Assembly: GCA_020152595.1 (NCBI GenBank)
Contig: JAIGNY010003007.1
Coordinates: 246,001 to 310,000 of the forward strand
Source: Chiridota heheva
Lineage: Eukaryota; Echinodermata; Holothuroidea; Apodida; Chiridotidae
Direction: 5' to 3'
Length of the DNA: 64,000 nucleotides
In this document: positions 55,101-61,000 of the stretch, piece by piece
How positions within the stretch are numbered: position 1 is the stretch's first letter
Layout of the letters: the number at the start of each line of letters is the position of its first letter
Position numbers and translations under genes: made by a program
The notes under the pieces: model-generated
Seen by the model: the letters and a program-made list of their open reading frames with translations, nothing else
Database searches by the model: none
Told to the model about the DNA's origin: nothing

Positions 55101-56579
55101 AATTACAGGAAGTCAAAGAATCACTACCAGATAAAAATTTAAAACCTAAATCATATCGTCATGACTCGAGTGTGCTCAAACCAAGAATTCGCAACCTAAT
55201 TTAATAAGTGACCCCTAACTTCAGGAATAAAGTCTAGTGGCTCTCCGCTGAATCTGCTCTAAAATGACCTTATCCTTCCCCTAAAAGGAACTCCAAGCCT
55301 GCATAGCATAGCATACTCGAGGTGGAGCCTGATTAACTGCTTATACAAATAGTAGTAGGCCTATGTCACCATATGGTGTGCTAAATATTTAACAAAAAAC
55401 TGAAACGTCTCATTAATCCATAAACTAAACAAGGCTTAAATAAAACTCAAAGGAAGTATATTTCATCAAACTTCTGTGAACTTGTATTTGTAAACTTTAA
55501 TTTTCAGTGTTGGTGAATTGCCACACTTGTTCAGTATGTAAACACTTGTTCAGTAAGTGAACAGGGCCTTGTTTCCAAACCAGACGTATAAACACCAAAA
55601 AGCATTATCAAGCTATAGCCTAGGCCCTGAATCTGAATCGGTTAAGTCGGCAAAAATCCTTCAAGAGGACATGAACGCCAACCCAGCGTAAATAAGTATG
55701 AGTAAAAAATAATAAAAAATAAAAAAAACTAGTTAGCAATACAGGTGTTAGTAAGTTTAGCTTTGAAACAGTTGAGACTTAGTGCATGAACAATATCTGA
55801 CGGTAAAGCATTCCAATCCTTTAGTGTGTGAGGGAAGAAAGAGTGTTTATATACATTCTTTTTAGCATAGGGAATCTGGAAATTAAGGTCATGATTATTT
55901 CTTGTATTAGTTCTAACGGTGGGGATAAGTTCATCTTTATTGATGGCGACAAGATTGTTATTGATTTTATATAGCATATGTAGCCGGGTGTTGTATCGTC
56001 TTGTTTTAAGCTGGGGCCAATCTAATTTATAAAGCATGTTTTTTACACTAGATTTATAAGAGTAGTCTGCCATACAGAACCCTAAACGTTTCTGCCTTAA
56101 AAATTGGGCTAATGATTTTTGCTTTAATTTTTAAATTGAATAATTGTACCACAACTTTCAAACTCAAGTTAGAATGACCAAAGTGGACCCCAATCAAAAA
56201 AGTTGAAAGATCTGGAAATGGAATAGGCTTATGTCAGCAAATAACTTTGGCCTAGGCCTATTGAACCTGTTTTCTTAACGTAAGTATGGGTCAAAGCAAG
56301 CTGCTCAAGTTCTGTTACAAACAGGAAGTTACATGCATATTATTGTAATTTTAATACAAGAAAACATACGAAGTCTAACGTTAATTAATGTGAAGCCTAA
56401 CACATTAATTAATGTTAGGCCTAACGTTACTTACAAAACTCAACCAAGGTAAAACTTGTTTCCTTTATAAAGTCAGCAAAGTTTGCATTAGTAAGAACAG
56501 CAACATCATTTTCTTCTTCAACATCTACAGCAAAAGATACCGCAAAAAGCGCAACGAGAAACAGACAAACTGGCTTCAT
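31149..56579 (-). CDS. P4HB: protein disulfide isomerase A1 (P4HB/PDIA1), complete, ten exons
   Basis: PDI catalyses thiol-disulfide exchange in the ER lumen and in animals is also the beta subunit of collagen prolyl 4-hydroxylase. Exons (5'->3'): 56579-56435, 53440-53243, 48850-48579, 47769-47665, 43145-43020, 40376-40176, 39554-39434, 35183-35005, 33810-33721, 31226-31149. They sum to 1,515 nt, 504 residues plus stop (human about 508), with every junction GT-AG and in phase. Domains: signal peptide 1-18 ([18 protein letters not shown]); a domain with APWCGHC, cysteines 53 and 56; b and b' domains at about 120-345 ([27 protein letters not shown]); a' domain with APWCGHC, cysteines 394 and 397, and SFPTLKYF; acidic c tail ([13 protein letters not shown]) and KDEL at 501-504. 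It meets Caskin tail to tail. The introns hold most of the mobile elements in this window. PDI genes are generally ER-stress-inducible, but I find no clean ER-stress element upstream. Confidence 0.97.
31262..31345 (+). repeat. dispersed repeat family R1, fragment
   Basis: Single short piece with GGACTTAATGTAAAATTCTTG and AAATAGTGATGAGTGAGC, matching the tail of R1 units at 28.45 kb. It sits in the last P4HB intron between exon 10 and the 79-bp array. Confidence 0.65.
31512..33720 (-). repeat. 79-bp array duplicating the exon 9 end, its donor and the intron start of P4HB, 28 copies
   Basis: Each 79-bp unit, read on the P4HB strand, has three parts: CATATGTTTG; the last 35 nt of exon 9 (CTGATGGAGTTGAGGGTGCT...GATGATGAA); and the first 34 nt of the intron starting GTAAGTCCTC and ending TTATGTATGTAG. 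The 28 units plus exon 9 itself fill the stretch exactly (28 x 79 = 2,212, less three one-base losses near 31766, 31925 and 32868). Each unit is thus a 45-nt open block flanked by AG and GTAAGT; the three short units are 44 nt. The block would encode [15 protein letters not shown], with D/N variation at the 13th residue. Variant order (for example CTCTATC in copies 15 and 27 with the same neighbours) shows multi-unit duplication. The 34-nt spacer is shorter than normal animal introns. Confidence 0.95.
33721..33810 (-). CDS. P4HB: P4HB exon 9: end of a' domain and start of acidic linker
   Basis: 90 nt, 30 codons, phase 0 on both sides. It encodes [16 protein letters not shown] then [14 protein letters not shown], matching human PDI around VIDYNGERTLD and GGQDGAGDDDD. 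Its last 35 nt and donor are the founder of the 79-bp array that abuts it. Confidence 0.95.
33811..35004 (-). other. P4HB intron 8
   Basis: Intron of 1.19 kb, phase 0, GTAAGT at 35004 and TTCTAG at 33811. It contains an I-clade LINE 3' end (34366-34755) and otherwise AT-rich unique sequence. Confidence 0.8.
34366..34755 (-). mobile_element. I-clade (Nimb-like) LINE, truncated 3' end
   Basis: On the - strand, a frame reads [18 protein letters not shown] followed by [13 protein letters not shown] and ends [11 protein letters not shown]. This is the C-x2-C...H...C tail typical of ORF2 of I/Nimb-type LINEs. A 3' UTR follows, ending GCACCACGACA(rc) and the conserved terminus GCCCTCATCAAACAAACTA(rc of 34366-34385). 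It is a 5'-truncated copy, the usual product of LINE insertion. A second copy with the same terminus lies at 51341-52100. Confidence 0.75.
35005..35183 (-). CDS. P4HB: P4HB exon 8: a' domain with second CGHC
   Basis: 179 nt, phase 1 in and 0 out. It completes [19 protein letters not shown] and continues [18 protein letters not shown] and [14 protein letters not shown]. The catalytic pair is Cys394/Cys397 and the cis-proline is in SFPT. Confidence 0.97.
35880..36388 (+). mobile_element. LINE (CR1/jockey-like) ORF2 3' end, left part; 3' UTR continues at 39315-39390
   Basis: A + strand frame reads LEYAI (35918-) then [39 protein letters not shown] and IQVFKFL. This is the block just after the reverse-transcriptase fingers/palm of many CR1- and jockey-like LINEs (LExVQRRATK...YxERLxxLxLxxLExRRxRGDMI). 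After the coding end comes a poly-T and (GTG)n stretch ending GTGTTAGTTT at about 36388, where a DIRS-like element interrupts. The LINE 3' UTR resumes beyond it. A sister copy without the interruption is at 54790-55345 on the other strand. Confidence 0.85.
37490..37885. repeat. internal repeats of the DIRS-like element, ~109-bp period with short GGGTCC motif
   Basis: The motif TACGGGTCCATACGG and near variants recur about twenty times. Two longer units share GTAACAAAGTTTTACG, GGCTCC and ATGC(A/C)TAGTCTTTACGGG with a 109-bp offset (near 37638 and 37747). Open frames on both strands here are products of the repeat. Confidence 0.75.
38990..39115. repeat. internal complementary region of the DIRS-like element
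   Basis: Its first part (ATAGCATAGAAGGTAAGGTA and AACTTGAAGTAAAT) is complementary to the left terminus at 36398-36440. Its second part (GGGGATATTTACGAGAG) is complementary to the right terminus near 39280-39312. The two parts are adjacent here but lie at opposite ends of the element, the arrangement used for circular intermediates in the DIRS group. Confidence 0.8.
39315..39390 (+). mobile_element. LINE 3' UTR remainder beyond the DIRS-like insertion
   Basis: TTCATGGGGTGATTCACCC, TTCTTAGCC and TTATGTTACTACTTAG match, in order, the reverse complement of 54795-54850 (TTTATGGGTGACTTGCCC, TTCTTAGCC, TTATGTTACTACGCCTAG). There they follow directly on the GTGTTAGTTT that at 36388 borders the DIRS-like element. 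This identifies the piece as the displaced end of the LINE. Confidence 0.8.
39434..39554 (-). CDS. P4HB: P4HB exon 7: x-linker and start of a' domain
   Basis: 121 nt, phase 0 in and 1 out. It encodes [19 protein letters not shown], then [19 protein letters not shown] and EF, ending one base into the Tyr codon. Human PDI has [20 protein letters not shown] at this place. Confidence 0.96.
39555..40175 (-). other. P4HB intron 6, no feature seen
   Basis: Intron of 621 bp, phase 0, GTAAGT to TATAG. AT-rich, no repeat or element recognised. Confidence 0.8.
40176..40376 (-). CDS. P4HB: P4HB exon 6: end of b' domain
   Basis: 201 nt, 67 codons, phase 0. It encodes [40 protein letters not shown] and [20 protein letters not shown], ending FFDGELK. 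It matches the human b' domain ([33 protein letters not shown]). Confidence 0.97.
40377..43019 (-). other. P4HB intron 5
   Basis: Intron of 2.64 kb, phase 0. It contains a diverged tandem duplication of about 270 bp at 42146-42652. An open frame at 41104-41415 (+) has no recognisable content and is opposite to the gene. About 40860-41100 and 41440-42100 are unique sequence with poly-A/T runs. Confidence 0.75.
42146..42652. repeat. two-copy tandem duplication, ~270-bp unit
   Basis: Copy 1 at about 42146-42415, copy 2 at about 42416-42652. They share ACAGGCATATTTCATGACAG, GGGCCTAGAAAG, AAGCACCAGTGATGGGTACC and CCCTCAAATAAACAT. Divergence by eye is around 12-15% plus indels, so it is an old duplication. 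Confidence 0.88.
43020..43145 (-). CDS. P4HB: P4HB exon 5: b' domain, first part
   Basis: 126 nt, 42 codons, phase 0. It encodes [18 protein letters not shown], then [20 protein letters not shown] and FKGR. It matches human [21 protein letters not shown] palindromic 27-bp array starts only about 35 nt upstream of its acceptor. Confidence 0.97.
43180..43640. repeat. palindrome-rich minisatellite, 27-bp unit, near the acceptor of P4HB exon 5
   Basis: About 17 copies of a unit containing TATAATGATATAGTCATTA and TACTGCTG. Most of the unit can pair with itself or with neighbours (TCATTATAC...GTATAATGA), and in at least two places the orientation flips (ATACAGCAGTAT near 43322 and 43593), making larger palindromes. 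It begins about 35 nt from the AG of the intron, i.e. in or next to the usual branch-point region. Confidence 0.93.
43806..44262. repeat. degenerate tandem repeat, ~200-bp unit, three copies
   Basis: Three loosely related units start TTTGACCTTTAAGTGACATG (43808), CTCTGACCTTGACGTGGCACG (about 44033) and CTATGACCTTTAAGTGACAAG (about 44171). Each continues with a CATCATCA-type stretch, CATCAA(T/C)CCA and AGTA(T/C)CAA. Old and diverged; intronic. Confidence 0.6.
45340..46440. repeat. minisatellite, ~32-bp unit
   Basis: About 33 copies of a unit made of ATAATTAGGTCAAGATTCAC and CTGCCTAAAAAA. Variants in blocks include AAAATTCACC, AGATTTACC, TTAAAAAATGATTAGATC and CTCTGCC. The related piece GGTCAAGATTCACACCGGC marks the degenerate right edge. 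AGATTCACC/AAGGATTCACCC also occurs in the 76-bp duplication near 47210, so the two may share an origin. Confidence 0.93.
47200..47348. repeat. direct duplication, 76-bp period
   Basis: Two nearly identical copies (one or two changes) containing CGACAAGGATTCACCCATAT, GCAATAGTTTTTCGGTAAAG and TCTTCTTGAACGTGCC. Very high identity points to a recent event. Confidence 0.93.
47665..47769 (-). CDS. P4HB: P4HB exon 4: b/b' boundary
   Basis: 105 nt, 35 codons, phase 0. It encodes [20 protein letters not shown] and [15 protein letters not shown]. Human PDI has [20 protein letters not shown] and IKHNQLPLVIEFTEQ here, so the identification is direct. Confidence 0.97.
47770..48578 (-). other. P4HB intron 3, no feature seen
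   Basis: Intron of 809 bp, phase 0, with CTGTTACAG-type acceptor. AT-rich unique sequence; open frames here are short and opposed. Confidence 0.75.
48579..48850 (-). CDS. P4HB: P4HB exon 3: end of a domain and b domain
   Basis: 272 nt, phase 1 in and 0 out. It encodes [40 protein letters not shown] and [20 protein letters not shown], ending VLFKT. It matches the human [21 protein letters not shown] segment and the b domain. One cysteine (PPCT) replaces the human Ala. Confidence 0.97.
49212..49508. repeat. minisatellite, 32-bp unit
   Basis: Nine copies of a unit made of CCATTCTATTGCAAAACAAT and TACACCACTATA, with only a few point differences (ATTCTACTG, TTGCCAAAC, ACTAAACC). High identity indicates a young array. 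Since 32 is not a multiple of three, the overlapping + strand frames are shadows. Confidence 0.96.
49845..49935 (-). repeat. dispersed repeat family R1, inverted fragment
   Basis: Reverse complement reads GTACACAGACCATAAACTAC, TGTGCCCCACTGTTTTTAGTGGC and CATGCATATTAATGAGC, which matches the core of an R1 unit (compare 1500-1575). Confidence 0.65.
51341..52100 (-). mobile_element. I-clade (Nimb-like) LINE, internally deleted: ORF1 joined to ORF2 end and 3' UTR
   Basis: On the - strand, an open frame of about 206 codons starts near 52092. Its middle, [36 protein letters not shown] and [13 protein letters not shown], is the RNA-binding part of I/Nimb-clade ORF1 (typical L-R-x-G-D-L-L-V-x and LNSSxGVV motifs). 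The frame then passes directly, near 51645, into [23 protein letters not shown]-like sequence, the extreme C-terminus of ORF2 as seen in the copy at 34366-34755. The same 3' UTR and CATCAAACAAACAAA terminus follow. ORF1 residues after GVVR and nearly all of ORF2 are therefore missing. Its 5' limit is uncertain; sequence up to about 52330 may belong to it. Confidence 0.75.
53243..53440 (-). CDS. P4HB: P4HB exon 2: a domain with first CGHC
   Basis: 198 nt, phase 1 in and out. It completes [20 protein letters not shown], then [20 protein letters not shown] and [20 protein letters not shown]. The catalytic pair is Cys53/Cys56 and the cis-proline is in GYPT. Confidence 0.97.
54287..54480 (+). mobile_element. 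tRNA-derived SINE
   Basis: Starts GGTGCTGTGGCTCAGTGG, a good pol III A box (TGGCTCAGTGG). A degenerate B box (GTTAGGAATCC) follows at about 54337. After the tRNA-like head comes GTGTCCATAAGCAAGACATT, TACTTGCTTCAGTCCACTCA and GCTGTAAAATGAGTACCGGC. This is a conserved central domain I associate with widespread metazoan SINEs (possibly the Nin-type domain; from memory, not checked). There is no clear 3' tail or target-site duplication, so the 3' limit is approximate. The open frame on the other strand here is a shadow. Confidence 0.75.
54790..55345 (-). mobile_element. LINE (CR1/jockey-like) 3' end, second copy, uninterrupted
   Basis: Its reverse complement follows the element at 35880-36388 closely: CACCTCGAGTATGCTATGC, TTGGAGTTCCTTTTAGG, GAGCAGATTCAGCGGAGAGC, GTTGCGAATTCTTGGTTTGA, then poly-T, (GTG)n, GTGTTAGTTTAGGTTTTTAT and GGGTGACTTGCCCTTCTTAG. 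The coding part is disrupted in several places, so it is dead. It supplies the continuous 3' UTR that shows the other copy was split by the DIRS-like insertion. Confidence 0.8.
55731..56100 (-). mobile_element. LINE ORF2 C-terminal fragment of a second family
   Basis: A - strand open frame gives [51 protein letters not shown], then [16 protein letters not shown] and LNCFKAKL. This is the standard C-terminal block of many jockey/CR1-type ORF2 proteins (W-x-x-L-x-x-R-R...YKI...P...F...WN-x-LP). It is 5' truncated and open for 115 codons, thus moderately young. It differs from the other LINEs in this window. Confidence 0.8.
56435..56579 (-). CDS. P4HB: P4HB exon 1: signal peptide and start of a domain
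   Basis: 145 nt from ATG (56579-56577) to GTAAGT, phase 1 out. It encodes [18 protein letters not shown], a clear signal peptide, then [16 protein letters not shown] and [14 protein letters not shown]. The start is chosen because it gives the signal peptide, and the two catalytic cysteines then fall at 53 and 56 as in human PDI. Confidence 0.94.
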
Positions 56580-58095
56580 TTTTGATAAAATTTTGGAAAA
56601 TACGTGAAGAACTCTCGCACAGTACGATGCTAACGTGGCAGAGGTCGGCTAATAGAGAACGGACATAAGTAAATTTGCACTGCTCGTGTGTCAGTGTGTA
56701 CGAAGTGCAGATTTGATTGAGGGTGAAATATATGCATGCAAATAAATTATAATATTAATCAAGCCGTGTGGTTATTTCATTCGGGAATAATTTGAAAATT
56801 ATATGAATATTTATGATATAAAGCTACAATATTGCATATTCAGTAGATTTCTAGATCGTGTTATTTTCTAATTGGGTAAAAGACATATTAAAACTCTGTA
56901 TGAATTTTGATTAGGTTTTGAATGTGTATGAGCAGTTCCCTGGTATGAATAGCCGCCTTTGAATAACAGGTAGGTCTATATCATGGTGCTGCCGGGAATC
57001 ATAATAATAATGAGTGTCACGTCGGCGGATGGTGTGAGTGAGTCCCGCCCACAATTTCCGAAAATATACATTAGAAATAGAAAGAGATGTTAGTTAAAAA
57101 ACAGGCAGCGGTGTATTTTTGGTGGTCGAAAAAGTTGATTAGTATGAATTTCGGCTTATTCTTTTTTTGTGTGTAACCATTAGTACAGACACTACTTAAA
57201 ATCCTGTCCTGCAATTTTGAAACTACGAATTATACACATCATTCCTTTACTTCAAAGGACATTTCATACTCCTTGAGAGATGCTGCTCCCCTTAATAAAA
57301 ACTCTTTTGTGTTGGGAGGAAATTAAGCACATGGTTCATAGAACAGCTTGTATGGAGTGTTGAACAGATTACAGTTTTGTGGATATAGAAATAAAGAAAT
57401 AGATCATTTATTTTGACCGGCCTTGCTCCACCCCCCCTCCTCCAGTAAATGTTCCCCGACCCCAGGCAATTAACCGTAGCTATCCAATAAATATGGTCCT
57501 CCCCCCTCATAGTTAAAACGGTCCGCTAGGAAATTTGGAGAAAACAAGTTGTCCCCATTTTGCAAAAAAAATCCACAGTAAATCTCACTGCCGTTTTGCG
57601 TAAGGCACGCTTTTTTCTTTAGTATATCCCGATGGGTACTGCTCAGATCGAAGAAAATATTTTAGTTCTTTTTCATCGAACTGCTTACTGAAAGCCATTT
57701 TCTGTTTGTAGGCAAATTTTACGAGTACAACGACGCTGTATTCCGTACATAAATATTACTAATTTCGGTTTTAGTTTATCACTTCAGTACACAAAAATAA
57801 TTGTAGGAACCGTACAAACACACCAGTAAATTACCTAGTAAAATTAGTCCGGAGGGACCAAATTCACTAGACATTCCTTAGGAAATAAGGACAGGGGGGT
57901 CCCAAATTTACAGGGCGCAAAATTTACCATCACACCGGTCAGAGTGTTTCTGGTTTTGTTTTAAGCAAAGCTATTTCTAATGCACTGGTCTCCCAAAACC
58001 TAATAGTAGGGTCGGATATGTAATGCAGCTGGATTTTGAATTTCAATATTAAGCATTTATGGCCTAAATAGCTTACTGCTTACCTAGTCACTGAC
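56580..58095 (-). promoter_or_regulatory. P4HB 5' flank, promoter expected
   Basis: No other gene starts here, so the P4HB promoter should lie in the first few hundred bases above 56580. A CCACGTTAGC (reverse strand of 56630-56640) resembles the CCACG half of an ER-stress element, but a CCAAT at the required 9-base spacing is absent. I see no TATA box at a convincing distance. A short open frame at 57292-57510 (-) is unsupported. Confidence 0.4.
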
Positions 58096-58099
58096 TTCT

Positions 58100-61000
58100 T
58101 CTTGACTTGTCACTTTGCCATCTATTGTGTTACCACAGCCACTATGTGGCAAGTAGTTCTTTTGGCGGGAAAAATTACTGACACATTTCCCACGACATCC
58201 ACACTTGACAAGTTCAACAACTGCCTGCTCAAGGCATTTCTTAAAAGAAATTGTACCATCTCATGTTCACTCCCATCCATTGTCAGTAAGTGGTGGTATG
58301 TGCGGCCGTGGCTGTTTGAATTCTATATTGATTAGCGATATGAGATTGGTTCTTTGAATGTGTGGCTGCAGTGCTCCAAGAGTTGGTGGTAACCTTTCGG
58401 CTTCAAGGTTTTTGGAATTGAACAGTTCCCATCTCAGTTCCTTAACTGTTTTTGCCAAGAATGTGCTGTTCTCGGCATACACTGTGGACACAGAGCTTTC
58501 AAGCACATTTGACATGCTGCCAAGTCAAAAACCATCCTCACCAAATTTCTGGAAATCATCAACTACATTGGAACTGGATTCAAGGCTTAGATAATGCTTT
58601 ATCTACTTCCTATTTGATATACCGGCAAATTTTCTTCCCAATCAGCACCTAATAAAGCATGGAGACCTAGCAGTCCTTTACTTTTCTCGCTTCCAACTGC
58701 TAAACATATTGCGCCTATATCAATTGTCCTCCTCGCTTTCCCTTTTTCTGTGACGAAATGAAATTCTGAAATGCTATTACTTGAACACAAATCCATTAAG
58801 AAAATGAAGACATCTGTATCTGGCGAATACACATCTCGGATGTCTCTGTCAGTCTTGGATGCATCAAGAACATGCATCGGGATCAAGGTGTCCGACTCTT
58901 CGTGTGAGTGCTCACCAATATTGGGATCAAAGGCATCTGGTTTGTTGGAGTACGCTGAAGATCCGTGGACTACAACTAAGCTCTTGCTGCTATCTGCATA
59001 TTCGTGAAGTAGAGCTTTCTCCAAGTACTCTGTTAGTTTCGATTTTGTTTCAATGTGCGACAGCAGGGTTTTCAGGGATAGTAATTTGATAACAGTTGAG
59101 TCCTTGATGTCAAACTTGACTGTATCATACTAGTACGTAACTGCTGAACTAACAAAAAATCTTGCCAATACTTGTCGATCGTCTCTTAGTTCGACCAGTT
59201 TATTACCAACTGTGCATTTTGTCTCCTTCTGATATGTACTAAATGTCTTCAGCTTTATTTCATTTTTTTTTTATTGGGTCCCAAATTGACTTCTTTGCTG
59301 TCGATGCAAATAATCTCTCTGCCACAAACTCTATGAATTTATTTGTACCCTTGTCGTTTCTGAGGAGAATTTCTTCCTTGGCACTATCTGGAACCTCCAT
59401 GTTGGATGCCATATTCATAATTCTGTGGCCTTACACATGAAAGGATCCCCACCACATTGTTCGATAATTCCCTCCTTGACTATGGATGAATTGTTAAACT
59501 TACGAACTGCTATTGAGCCATTTATTTGATAATGCTCCTTGGTTGGTGGTTGTTCAATGTCGGTGGAATAACCATCTTGGAATTCTTGAATGATACTAAT
59601 TAGCGCAGGGACAATCAAGAGGAATCTATAGAGTGCATCCTCATTATGTGTTATTCCAGTAATTACTCCTGCAACCTTTAATTCTATGATAAGTTGTTCC
59701 AATGCTTGATCCACGAACAGATTTGTGAATGGAATGCCTGTTTTTGTCACCATGAATCGCCACATTTCAGAGCTTTCCAGGTTTCTTGATCAGTATTCTT
59801 GAGCAACTGCATTTGTGCAATGTAGACTGGCACAAGTCGAGTATATTTGTAGAGATCATGAGCATAGTAGTACTTGCCTTGCTCCTCAAGAGCGCCAAGA
59901 TGAAGCTCTCACTTCCCTGTCTGCCAGTCTGCTTGTTCTAATCAAATGAAGTAAACTCTCCACGTGCTTTATATAATTCCGGAGAAATCGTGCCATCTCT
60001 CCAAGGTCTTGGTCAAATATAGCATGGAACTGGTTCCTGAGGACTGCATGTACTTCTTCAAAGATCTCTCTAATATTATCTTGCCTCGTGTGGAGCTTAT
60101 TGCGGAGTTCGTGGCATTTAAGGATCACGGTTTCCAAGTTTTCTTGCTGCGAAGATGCTTCAAAGAGGAGGTCATAGCAGGCCGTGATATTGGTGATATG
60201 GAACTCTACATTACGCTTTAACCATTTTCCAGCAAAAATTTGGCGGATTTTCGACGGAGAATATAGACCAGCTCCAATGTTAATGAAAGCGAGACCACTG
60301 CCTTCAATATACTTTGTTATAGCGTGAAGTGAAGCAAACCTGCATGAGGCTCACCCACTCTCAAAATCCAGTTGGTATTTCCTCTTGAAGATTGTAATTT
60401 CATTGCCCTCTCATACAGGTCAAGATCAAGTGTTATCAGTTTTGCAATGGGGACCTACAACAGGAGCTAATATGCTTTGAGCAAGACACAACACTGTATA
60501 GAGGGCACTATAATCAGTTGGGGATCTCCTTAACAAAAGAGCAACAATTACACTCTGTGTCTTTGGATGATCCTCTTGCTGTTGTGACCGCATCAATAAG
60601 TAGTTTGTAGCTGCCCAAGTTGACATGGTGTCTGTTTTCACGATTTTAGAGATGATTGTGTTTTATGTTGCTCAGAGTTATCTAGAATTGTATATTCCTC
60701 TTCAGGATCAAAATGCCCAGAGTCACCTAAAACTGTAAAATGCTCTTCAGAATTATGAGTCAGGATGCTCATAGTTATCTAGAATTGTAAATTGCTCTTC
60801 AGAATTATCAGAGTCAGGATGCACAGAGTCACCTAGAACTGTAGAATGCTCTTCAGTATTAACATACTTAGCATGCTCAGAGTCACCTAGAACTGTAGAT
60901 TAGTCTTCAGGATTAACATAGTCAGGATGCGCAGAGTCACCTAAAACTGTAGATTGGTCTTCAGTATTAACATAGTTAGCATGCTCAGAGTCACCTAGAA

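Larger units (their letters stand above)
53441..56434 (-). other. P4HB intron 1
   Basis: Intron of 2.99 kb, phase 1, GTAAGT at 56434 and TTCTCAG at 53441. It contains a tRNA-derived SINE (54287-54480), the uninterrupted sister of the LINE at 35880 (54790-55345) and the tail of another LINE (55731-56100). About 53450-54280 is AT-rich unique sequence. Confidence 0.85.

Noticed and set aside
56620-56660. ER-stress response element upstream of P4HB
   Set aside because: Only a CCACG-like half is present; the CCAAT box at nine bases is missing. It may be bound, but the sequence does not show it.
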